Assembly (NCBI GenBank): GCA_963816745.1
Contig: CAWFLQ010000006.1
Span: 1,860,001-1,924,000 of the forward strand
DNA length: 64,000 bases
DNA from: VAZQ01 sp963816745
GTDB lineage: Bacteria; Pseudomonadota; Alphaproteobacteria; Rhizobiales; Xanthobacteraceae
Direction: 5' to 3'
The notes under the pieces were generated by a model that was given only the letters and a program-made list of their open reading frames with translations, was not told the DNA's origin and made no database searches. A program made the translations under genes and the position numbers. Below, one piece after another: positions 33,202 to 41,405 of this stretch (the stretch's first letter is position 1; each line of letters opens with the position of its first letter).

Positions 33202-34747
33202 ATGTTCGACGGCCTGATCATGTTCGGCAATGCGGTGGTCGGGTATCTCAACCCGCTCTCGCTCGCGCTCGCCTTCGGCGCGACCTTGCTCGGCGTGGTC
33301 GCCGGCTGCATGCCGGGCCTGAGCGCGACCCTCGTCATCACGCTGCTGACGACGCTGACCCTGAAGATGCACGCCAACCAGGCGATCCTGGTGCTGGTCT
33401 GCGCCTATAACGGCGCGATCTACGGCGGCAGCCGCACCGCCATCCTGCTCAACATCCCGGGCACGGCGGCCAACGCCGCCGCCTGCATCGACGGCTACCA
33501 GCTCGCGCGCCAGGGGCAGGCCGGCCGCGCCATGGGCATCGCCACCACCGGCTCGGTGGTCGGCACGCTGTTCGGGCTGGTCTGCCTCGCGCTGTTCACG
33601 CCGATGCTGGGCGAGGTCGCGTTGAGCTTCGGCGCGTTCGAGTTCTTCTGGCTCGCGCTGCTCGGCGTCGTGATGTCGGGCAACGTGGTCGCGGCCGATC
33701 CGCTCAAGGGCTGGCTCGCCGGCTTCCTCGGCCTGTTCGTCGCCGGCATCGGCCAGGACGGGCATGTATGCCTACGAGCGCTTCAGCTTCGGCAATGCCG
33801 ATCTCGCCGGCGGCTTTCGGCTCATTCCGGTTCTGGTCGGCGCCTTCGGCTTCTCCGAAGTGCTCACCGTGATGAGCGAGCGCTTCGCGCGGCCGAAGAT
33901 CATGGAATTCGGCTCGCCGCTGCCGCGCATCATGGACGTGCTGCGATATTGGCGCACGATCATTCGCTCCGGCGTGATCGGCGTGTGGGTCGGCATCCTG
34001 CCGGGCGTCGGCGAGGACATGGCGGCGTGGTCGTCCTACGCGACGGCCAAGCGCGCTGAGCAAGGAGCCGGAGAAATACGGCAAGGGCTCGATCGAGGGC
34101 CTGATGGCGGCGGAGACCGGCGACAACGCCTCGGTGCCGGGCGGCATCATTCCGGCGCTGGCGCTCGCCATTCCCGGCTCCGCGCCCTGCGCGGTGCTGC
34201 TCGCGGCGATGATCATCCACGGCGTGCAAGCCGGGCCGATGCTGATGGTCGAGAACCCGCAATTCGTCTACGACGTCGTCGCGATGGTGCTGTTCTCCAC
34301 CATCGGCATCCTGTTCTTCGGCCTGTTCTTCATCCGGCCGCTGCTCAAGATCGCGCAGATCCCGCGCTCGATCATGATGCCGATCATCTTCGTGCTGTGC
34401 GTGATCGGCTCCTATTCGCTGTGCGTCGCGGCTGTTCGACGTCTACACCATGCTCGGCTTCGGCACGCTGGTCTTCGTCATGCGCCGCTACGGCTATCCG
34501 GCGGCGCCGTTCGTGCTCGGGCTGGTGCTCGGCGACATTCTGGACAAGAACCTGCGGCGCGGCCTGGTGCTGAGCGACGGCGACTTGCTGCCGTTCTTCA
34601 CGCGGCCGATCAGCGCGCTGCTCGCCATCCTGGTGCTCTGGACGTTCGTCACCAACGTGCCGACCATCAACGCGCGCCGATGCTGCGGCTTGCGGCGACG
34701 CGTTGATGGCGAGTGTTCAGCCGCACGTTCGCGGCGGTTCGGGCTGA
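33202..34747 (+). CDS. tctA: tripartite tricarboxylate transporter large permease TctA (about four frameshifts)
   Basis: The large permease is recognisable from LGVVAGCMPGLSATLVITLL, YNGAIYGGSRTAILLNIPGT and DGYQLARQGQAGRAMGIATT. In shifted frames follow GVIGVWVGILPGVGEDMAAW, ETGDNASVPGGIIPALALAI and PGSAPCAVLLAAMIIHGVQA, then RYGYPAAPFVLGLVLGDILD. Single-base removals near 33765, 34055, 34432 and 34678 join them into about 510 residues. With the last repair the protein ends at 34747, 5 bp before the next gene. A different repair would end it at 34706. Confidence 0.82.
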
Positions 34748-34752
34748 CGCAC

Positions 34753-35592
34753 ATGCGCATCTCGCTGTGCAACGAGGTGATCGCCGAGCATGCCGTTCGA
34801 GCGGCAGTGCGCGTTCGCGCGCGAGCGTCGGCTATGACGGCATCGAGATCGCGCCGTTCACGCTGACCGACGACCCGCACCTGCTGACCGGCCGCGCAGC
34901 GCGGCCGTGTTGCGGCGCGCCGCGGCCGACGCCGGCATCGCCATCACCAGCCTGCACTATCTGCTGCGCGCGCCGGCTGGGCTGTCGATCACCACGCGCC
35001 GACGCCGCAGTGCGCCGCCGCACGGTCGAGGTGATGCGCGCGCTGTGCGCGCTGGCCGGCGATCTCGGCGCCCGCGTGCTGGTGCACGGCTCGCCCGATC
35101 AGCGCGGCTCGTCGCCGGTGACGAGGACGAAGGCCGCAAGCGCGGGCATCGATTGCTTCGCGGCGGTGGCCGAAGCGGCCGCGCAGGCAGGCGTCGTCTA
35201 TTGCATCGAGCCGCTGTCGCGCAACCAGACCGCCTTCGTCAACACCGTCGCGGAGGCCGCCGCGATCGTGCGCGCGATCGACAGCCCGGCGCGTGCGCAC
35301 CATGATCGACTGCTCGTCGGCCGGCGCAGACCGAGACGGAGCCGGTCGCCGACCTGATAGCGGCGCTGGGTGCCGACCGGCCTGATCGGCCACATCCATT
35401 TCAACGATCCGAACCGGCGCGGACCGGGCGAGGGCGAGCTCGCGTTCGCGCCGATCCTCGCGGCGCTTGCGCGCCGGCGGCTACGCCGGCAATGCCGCGG
35501 TCGAGCCGTTCATCTACGAGCCCGACGGGCCGACCTGTGCCGCGCGCGCGATCGGCTATCTGCGCGGCTTGATCGAGGCGCAGACGTCATGA
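34753..35592 (+). CDS. sugar phosphate isomerase/epimerase-like TIM-barrel protein (several frameshifts)
   Basis: Pieces in several frames assemble into a xylose-isomerase-like TIM barrel (AP endonuclease family 2): MRISLCNEVIAEMPFERQCA, YDGIEIAPFTLTDDPHLL, RAAADAGIAITSLHYLLRAP, CALAGDLGARVLVHGSPDQR, AEAAAQAGVVYCIEPLSRNQ, PTGLIGHIHFNDPNRRGPGE and AAVEPFIYEPDGPTCAARAI. Conserved Glu (CIEPL), His (HIHFND) and Glu (AVEPF) residues fit the metal site. At least six single-base breaks interrupt about 275 codons. The stop overlaps the start of the next gene. Likely an epimerase or isomerase for the imported acid or sugar. Confidence 0.75.
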
Positions 35593-37028
35593 GCCACGCA
35601 CGCAGGCTTGCGCCTCGTCGAGGCGAGCTTCCACGAACGGCCGGTCAGAGCTGCGGCTGCCGTTCCGCTTCGGCGTCGTGACGCTGACGCGAGGCGCCGC
35701 AGGTCGTTCGTGCGGGCGCGCATTGCGGCTCGCCGATGGCCGCGAGGGCGAAGGCGTTTCCGCCGAGCTGCTGGTGCCGAAGTGGTTCGACAAGTCGCCG
35801 AGCTCTGACGCAACGAGGACAATTTCGACCAGCTGCGCCGCTCGCTCGACTATCGCCCGGCGGCATGTGCTCGATGCCGGCACCGATACCGCCTTCGGCC
35901 TCTCCGCGGCGGTCGAAGCGGCCGCACCACGCCGCCTGCGCCGGCAGCCGGCCTCAACGGCCTCGTCGCCTCGTTCGGGCTGGCGCTGATCGAGCGCGCG
36001 ATCATCGACGCGCTCGGCCGGCTCGAAGCGTGCCTCGGTCTTCGACGCTGGTGCGCGACAATCGGATCGGACTGACGGCGGCGACCGCGCCCGATCTCGC
36101 GGGCTTCGATCTCGACGCGTTCCTCGGCGAGCTTGCGGCCGGCGCCGTCGATCTTCGCGCGCCACACCGTCGGGCTGGTCGACGCGCTGACGCAGGCTGA
36201 CACCGCCGGCCAAGCGGCTCGACGACGGCCTGCCGGAGAGCCTGGAAGAAGTGATCGCGGCCTACGGCCACCGCTATTTCAAGCTCAAGGTCGCCGGCTC
36301 GCTCGACGCCGACATCGATCGCCTCGCGCGCATCGCCGCGGTGCTCGACCGCATGGCGGAGCCCTACTTCGCGACGCTCGACGGCAACGAGCAGTACGAG
36401 CATGTCGACGCCGTCGATCGCGCTGTGGCACCGCATCGGCGCGGAGCCGCGGCTCGCGCGGCTCAAGGCATCGATCCTGTTCGTCGAGCAGCCGATCGCC
36501 CGCGCCAAGGCGCTGGCCGAGCCGGTCCACGCGCTCGCACGCGAGGTTCCGATCGAGATCGACGAGTCCGATGCCGATATCGGCGTCTTTCCGCGCGGCG
36601 CGCGCGCTCGGCTATCGCGGCATCTCGGCGAAGTCCTGCAAGGGCTTCTATCGCGCGCTGCTCAACCGGGCGCGCATCGCGCACTGGAACGCCGAGGAGG
36701 CGGCGAGCGCTACTTCATGTCGGCGGAGGATCTCACCACGCAGGCCGGCGATCGCCGTGCAGCAGGACCTCGCGCTCGCGACGCTGGTCGGCGCCACCCA
36801 TGTCGAGCGCAACGGCCACCACTATGTCGACGGCATGGCCGGCGCGCCCGAGCAGGAGCAGCTCGCGTTCCTCAAGCGCGCACGGCGATCTCTACCGCCG
36901 CGCCGATGGGCGCGTCCGCTTGAGCATCGTAGACGGTGCGCTGGCGCTTTCGGTCGCTGGCACAGACGCCAGGGCTGGCCGTCGGCGTCATGCCGGACTG
37001 GACTGCGATGCAGCCGATGCAGTCGTGA
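35589..37028 (+). CDS. mandelate racemase/enolase superfamily protein (many frameshifts)
   Basis: Assembled across frames, the product reads as an enolase-superfamily enzyme of about 470 residues: LVEASFHERPVR, GEGVSAELLVPKWFDKSP and GLTAATAPDLAGFDLDAFLG. These are followed by YGHRYFKLKVAGSLDADIDR with the catalytic Lys pair, the metal-binding Asp of ATLDGNEQYEH, Glu of ILFVEQPIARAKALAE, the Asp/Glu of IEIDESDADI, and KSCKGFYRALLNRA. About ten single-base breaks are needed to join it, the highest density in the window. Members dehydrate or racemise acid sugars and hydroxy acids. It follows TctCBA and a TIM-barrel isomerase, which fits uptake and conversion of a sugar acid. Confidence 0.75.
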
Positions 37029-37047
37029 CGCAGCCAGTCTTCGTGCG

Positions 37048-37227
37048 CTACTTCTCCTTCAGATAGGCCTCGACCTTCTTCGACGAGGCCCCGACGGCGC
37101 GGACGGCGCCTGCCAGCGCCTGGCCTGAGACGCGAAACTTCTTCTTCCAATATTCCTTTTCGTAGTCCTGTTTGAGATTGATCCGGCTTCGATCGGCTGG
37201 GCCACGAATTGACTTGTTGTCGGCCAT
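37048..37227 (-). CDS. DUF3606 domain protein
   Basis: A 59-residue basic protein, MADNKSIRGPADRSRINLKQ then DYEKEYWKKKFRVSGQALAG, matching the small DUF3606 family common in Bradyrhizobium-like genomes. It starts at 37227, where GAGGAG lies 6 bp upstream, not at the longer-frame start at 37272. No function is known. The acidic/basic helix pattern suggests a small nucleic-acid- or protein-binding protein. It is convergent with the enolase-like gene. Confidence 0.85.
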   Translation of the reverse strand: MADNKSIRGPADRSRINLKQDYEKEYWKKKFRVSGQALAGAVRAVGASSKKVEAYLKEK

Positions 37228-37364
37228 GGGATTCTCCTCGGTGAGCAGCATATAGAATGCGCTTGGAGGCACAGCGGTTCCGCGAATGGCCCGACGGACC
37301 GATTTCGCTCGCTGCTCGTATTTATCGCGCGATGCGCCCGATGCAGGCTCGAATCGGGCCGCCG

Positions 37365-38348
37365 TCAGGAAGCCTGTCGATGACGTGACAGGAAAAGCAT
37401 GTCACATGGGCTCGATCTTAGAATCGCGTCTACCGCGTTTCCGATCGGAACATGCTCCAAGCCGGATCGCGCACTAGCTCCCAGCACCAGCAGATCCGTC
37501 TTTTGGCGGGCCAATTCCTCATTGATGAGAGCGCGCGCGTCACCGTTCTCGATCGTCACGATCGGTCTGCGCTCACCCAGTCTCAAAGCATCGACGAACC
37601 GGGACAGCGCCTGATTGAGTTGCCGCTCCACTGGGCGGGAGGACCTTCCTTGTGCGGCCTCTCGGCTGAACGTCAAGGAGAGGGGCACGGCGTCCTGCAA
37701 GCGCCTTTTGTAGGCGTGAAGAAGGTGGAGACTCGCCTGGGGGAGAAAGTCTGCCGCAAACTGTATGCTCGCCGCCGAAGCGCTCGTGAGATCGATTGGA
37801 ATGAGGACTCGTCGGTACGGAGACTGGTTCGAATTGCCGACGACCAGGATTGGTCGCCGCATCTGCCGAAGCAGGCGACCGACGGTGGCGGTGGTGAACA
37901 TCTGCGCCAGCGCGCGCGGTTGGTGACGGCCCGTCACCACGAGATCGACGTCACGCGCTTGCGCGCGGGCCGCGGTAGCACCGACGGGATCTCCGATGCC
38001 GATGTCGATGCGGTACGACAGCTTGCGGCTCCCCAGCCATCGGCGAACCTCGGTTTCGAGATGATTCTTGATGTGCGCCCGCTGTGCGTCGATGGCCGGA
38101 GCCGGAAGGGCGCTACTGACAACGTGAAGGATTGTCAGATGGCCTTCCCGTTCCAGGGTGAGCCGGACAGCGCGCACGAGAGCGATTTCCGACGCGCCGG
38201 TGAGGTCATGTGCCAGGAGCACCCGATAACTCTTTCGGGCGTACTCGGGAGGCGTGAACCTCATGACATTGCTTACAGCAGCGTCGGCGACGACGCGCAA
38301 ACCGCGCGAATGAATATGGGGTGCGGACCCCGGGCTGCTGTAAGACAT
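37365..38348 (-). CDS. tandem-domain universal stress protein
   Basis: Two UspA-like domains in tandem: the first from YRVLLAHDLTGASEIALVRA to DVDLVVTGRHQPRALAQMFT with RPILVVGNSN, the second from YRRVLIPIDLTSASAASIQF to TDLLVLGASARSGLEHVPIG with SSPCDMLFLSRH. The second domain keeps a G-rich nucleotide loop. Met5 of the longest frame is preferred because GGAG lies 6 bp upstream, giving 327 residues. It lies downstream of the FixJ-like regulator gene on the same strand. A 17-bp motif at 38566, also upstream of the kinase, is about 220 bp before its start, so it is probably controlled by that system. Confidence 0.9.
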   Translation of the reverse strand: MSYSSPGSAPHIHSRGLRVVADAAVSNVMRFTPPEYARKSYRVLLAHDLTGASEIALVRAVRLTLEREGHLTILHVVSSALPAPAIDAQRAHIKNHLETEVRRWLGSRKLSYRIDIGIGDPVGATAARAQARDVDLVVTGRHQPRALAQMFTTATVGRLLRQMRRPILVVGNSNQSPYRRVLIPIDLTSASAASIQFAADFLPQASLHLLHAYKRRLQDAVPLSLTFSREAAQGRSSRPVERQLNQALSRFVDALRLGERRPIVTIENGDARALINEELARQKTDLLVLGASARSGLEHVPIGNAVDAILRSSPCDMLFLSRHRQAS

Positions 38349-38400
38349 AGGGCGCTCCATCGCACGACGCCCGCAAGGAAACAGGCGTCATGGCCCCGGC

Positions 38401-38523
38401 TGGAGCATGATCCCGAAAAAGCCGCCCCGGACTTGATCCGAGGTGGACACCGGTTTCGGGAAAGATCCATGCTCCAGCATGAGCCAGAGCGGGATGACGA
38501 TTCGAGGAAAGTCATCCCGCTCT
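38401..38523. repeat. composite intergenic repeat with two inverted-repeat modules (RIME-like)
   Basis: Module 1: TGGAGCATGATCCCGAAA (38401) pairs with TTTCGGGAAAGATCCATGCT at 38453 onward. Module 2: AGAGCGGGATGAC (38486-38498) pairs perfectly with GTCATCCCGCTCT (38511-38523), loop 12 nt. The composite resembles intergenic mosaic repeats of rhizobia. A relative of module 1 lies at 63779-63830. It sits between the regulator and universal stress genes. Confidence 0.8.
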
Positions 38524-38565
38524 AGAATTAAGGGAGCCCGAGCCGATTTCGTATGCGAAACGCTT

Positions 38566-38582
38566 GGGGCGTATTTCTACGG
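38566..38582. promoter_or_regulatory. 17-bp near-palindromic motif, copy 1 (putative FixJ-like regulator site)
   Basis: GGGGCGTATTTCTACGG with core CGTA-N4-TACG. The identical 17-mer occurs as its reverse complement at 40965-40981, upstream of the histidine kinase gene. This copy overlaps the stop codon of the FixJ-like gene and is about 220 bp upstream of the universal stress gene. It may be an autoregulated binding site, an inference from position. Confidence 0.55.
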
Positions 38583-39197
38583 AGAGATGCGGTTGAGCCG
38601 AATGGCCTGTCGGACAAGTACGGCGACGCTTTCGGCCTGCATCTTGGTCATGATCTGGACGCGGTAGCCTTCGACCGTGCGGGTGCCGATTTCCAGTCGT
38701 TCACCGATGGCTTCGCTCGTGTAGCCCTGGACGACGAGGTCGAAGACTTCCACTTCGCGTGGCGTCAGCCGGTCGAATCGAGTGCGGACGTCTTGAACTC
38801 TTTCCTGGGAGCGTCGTTGTGCGTACGCGTGTGCCAGGCCCCGGTTGATCGCGGCAACGAGGGGAACATCATCGATCGGCTTCTCGATGAAGTCCTCGGC
38901 GCCGGCCTTTATCGCCGCCACCGCCATAGGCACGTCGGCGTGCCCGGAGATGAGCACGACGGGTAGTAGAGCTTGGCGGCGCGCGAGCTCGCGAACAAGC
39001 TCAATTCCGTCCGTGCCCGGCATGCGGACATCGGCAACGACACAGCCATGCCGCAGAGGGTCGAGCGTCCGCAGAAAGCTGTCAGCCAATTCATAGGCTT
39101 CGACGGCATAGCCGAAGGCGCTGAGCATCTCGCAAAGGGCATGGCGGACCGAAGGTTGGTCATCGATGACGAAGACCGTCAACGTGTTCATGGTCAC
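38577..39197 (-). CDS. FixJ-family response regulator
   Basis: The receiver domain has VFVIDDQPSVRHALCEML, the phospho-Asp in GCVVADVRMPGTDGIELV, LPVVLISGHADVPMAV and the Lys in DFIEKPIDDVPLV. The LuxR-type HTH reads FDRLTPREVEVFDLVVQGYT then SEAIGERLEIGTRTVEGYR. About 206 residues is normal. The GTG at 39197 overlaps the kinase stop (GTGA). An ATG at 39191 is equally possible. It forms a pair with the MASE1 kinase and lies upstream of the universal stress gene, pointing to a stress or redox regulon. Confidence 0.92.
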   Translation of the reverse strand: MTMNTLTVFVIDDQPSVRHALCEMLSAFGYAVEAYELADSFLRTLDPLRHGCVVADVRMPGTDGIELVRELARRQALLPVVLISGHADVPMAVAAIKAGAEDFIEKPIDDVPLVAAINRGLAHAYAQRRSQERVQDVRTRFDRLTPREVEVFDLVVQGYTSEAIGERLEIGTRTVEGYRVQIMTKMQAESVAVLVRQAIRLNRISP

Positions 39198-40874
39198 GTG
39201 TGTTCGGGCGGTTCGAGTGGGAGCGAAAGGCGGAATTCGGTTGCGCCGGCCTGAGCCGAGTGAAGCCAGATGCGGCCGCGGTGCGCTTCAACGATGGTCA
39301 AGCAGATGGAGAGACCAAGGCCCAATCCCGACTTCTTTGAAGTCGTGAGCGGCTTGAAGAGGTGGTCAATCCGATCCGGCGGAATTCCGGTTCCGTTGTC
39401 CACGACGCTGATTTCCAGGTGACCGGAGTCATCCGAACGCCGTGCCGCTATTTGGATGTGACCATCGGATCGCCCCGAACTCGACGATGGAGTCGACGGC
39501 ATTGCGAACGAGATTGAGGACGATCTGCTGGAGCTGAATTCGGTCGCCATAGACCAGCGGCAGATCGGCGGGACAGTCGAGATCGATCCGGACGTGCTTC
39601 GATACGGCCTCCGGGCGGATGAGCATCAAGGTATCGTCAAGAACGAGGGGAACATTGATTGTGCTTATCTGCGGTCCGCCGCGACGGAGAAAATCGCGCA
39701 TCCGTCGCAGAATCCCGCCGGCAAGATCGATTTCCGCGATCAGCCGCGTCAAGTTCTGGTCAACGCGCTCGAGGTCCGCTTGCGGCTTGCGCAACAGTTC
39801 CTGGACGGATCGCCCAAGCGCGCGGGCAGCGGCCATCGGTTGATTTATCTCGTGCGCAAGAGCGGTGGCCATTCCACTTACGAGATTGAAACGTGCGGCA
39901 TGAGCCACCTCGGCCTCTTTCTCCTTGAGCCTCGCCTCCGATTCGCGGGCGACGCGTTCGGTCGCTTGCCGCTCGCTGACGACCACGCCGACGATCAGGC
40001 CGGTTGCTGTCAGCACAAACATCAGCACCTGAAATTCGGTGAAAACCCGCCAATCGTAACCATGATGGTGGAGCAGCCCGACAAGACCAAGCTGCGTCGC
40101 CGCGAGAGCAAGACACGCGCCATCCAAGCCATGCCGGATAGCGCCGATCACGACAGGGAGGAAGAGCAGATAGAACAATGTGTAGCCGTCCGCGGTTTCG
40201 GTTCTGGCGACGAGCCAAAGCGCGGCGGCGATGATGACAACGAAGAAGGCAAGTTCCGGAATCCGCGCCACCAGCAGACGGAGCGTCCGTTCGCGCCATC
40301 GCCGGGCGAACCGCAGCACGAGCGGGGTCGTGACGGCAATGCCGAGGACATCGCCGACGATAAAGGTGGGCGCAGCCAAGACGATGTCTCCGAAAGCAAA
40401 TTGTCCCCCGATCAGCAGAACAGCCGCCAGGAGCAGTGTGACCACAATTGAGCCGATGAACGCGGCCAGAAGCAGAATGATCACGTCGCGAAGATGGATC
40501 AGTCCGGCATCGAACCGGAATTGCTTTCGGATCGCGGCGGCGACGAAGGTATAGCCGGACGCGACGATCGCACCTATTCCGACGATGACGGGCCATTCGA
40601 GATTGCTCCTCAGGACCATGATCTCGGCGATGATAACCCCGGCAAACAAGGCAATGCCGTAACGCGGGCCGAGGAGTATCAGGCAAGCGAACACCAGCCC
40701 GAGACCGGGATTCCAGGGGGTCACCGGCAGCCCCCTGGATTCGTGGATGAAGCTGATCCACTCGAGCGCCACATAGGCGATCACGACCGCTACGGTCGTT
40801 GTCCATTGCCAGACCGCATGACGTGAAAAAATCAGGGGCCACTGCAGGGGCAGCGCCTGATTGCTCGAGCCCAT
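39194..40874 (-). CDS. MASE1-domain sensor histidine kinase (one frameshift)
   Basis: The N-terminal 280 or so residues form an eight-helix MASE1-type sensor (VVIAYVALEWISFIHES, PWNPGLGLVFACLILLGPRY, TFIVGDVLGIAVTTPLVLRF). A FixL/DctB-like kinase core follows: NLVSGMATALAHEINQPMAA with the phospho-His, the N box in LQQIVLNLVRNAVDSIVE, and after a break VVDNGTGIPPDRIDHLF and TSKKSGLGLGLSICLTIVEA. The frame shift near 39470-39480 is repaired by removing one base. The ATG at 40874 leaves room for the 17-bp motif as an upstream control site. The longer frame starts at 40952, only 13 bp from that motif. Confidence 0.88.
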
Positions 40875-40964
40875 ATTCTGCTTGCTGCCGTGGTTCACGA
40901 GAGTGGGTTTCCTCGACCGACGTAACTCCGGGGCCGACGTCCATTCTATCACCAGGGGCGCACC

Positions 40965-40981
40965 CCGTAGAAATACGCCCC
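40965..40981. promoter_or_regulatory. 17-bp near-palindromic motif, copy 2
   Basis: CCGTAGAAATACGCCCC is the exact reverse complement of the motif at 38566-38582. It is about 90 bp upstream of the preferred kinase start, on the promoter side of both the kinase operon and, at longer range, the divergent P-type ATPase. A partial match (GGGCGTATT) follows at 41037-41045. Confidence 0.55.
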
Positions 40982-41405
40982 GGGCGTTCCGGATTTTGCA
41001 ATCGCCGCGGTCGCCCTAGGTTAGCGTACTGCTGTCGGGCGTATTCGTCATCCGGATGTGCCGCTGCAATGCAGAGCCAGCCGGAGGAGATCGTGCATCT
41101 CGTTCCCAGACTCACGACAGCGACGCAATAGAATTGCATTTGAAGCCAGGCCGGGCCCCTCTGGCAGCCCAACGCTGCGATGTCGGACTGGACAGCTCTT
41201 GGAGGGGCCTGAACGTGCTTGTTGTCCGGAGCGTCCGACGCGCCGTCATCTCGATCGCTTCACTTGATCGCAGCGAGCCATCGCGGGCGTCCAAGACGCC
41301 GCCGTGGCGAGATTCTTGCGCCCTCGATCATCGCCGCATTCGCGCCTGCGCGCGTGCAGTCGCGGCCGTATTCCAACGTAAGAGAAGCCGCCGGAGGATT
41401 GCATC
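40982..41405. other. divergent intergenic region between histidine kinase and P-type ATPase
   Basis: About 420 bp with no credible gene. It presumably holds the promoters of the ATPase and of the kinase operon. Apart from a partial copy of the 17-bp motif near 41037, I see no strong sigma-70 hexamers. Frames crossing it look like chance. Confidence 0.4.

Noticed and set aside
34713..37028. Several separate small genes (60-200 codons) in the hot zone
   Set aside because: The pieces line up in order as consecutive segments of two known families (TIM-barrel isomerase-like, then enolase superfamily), so they are fragments of two frameshifted genes.
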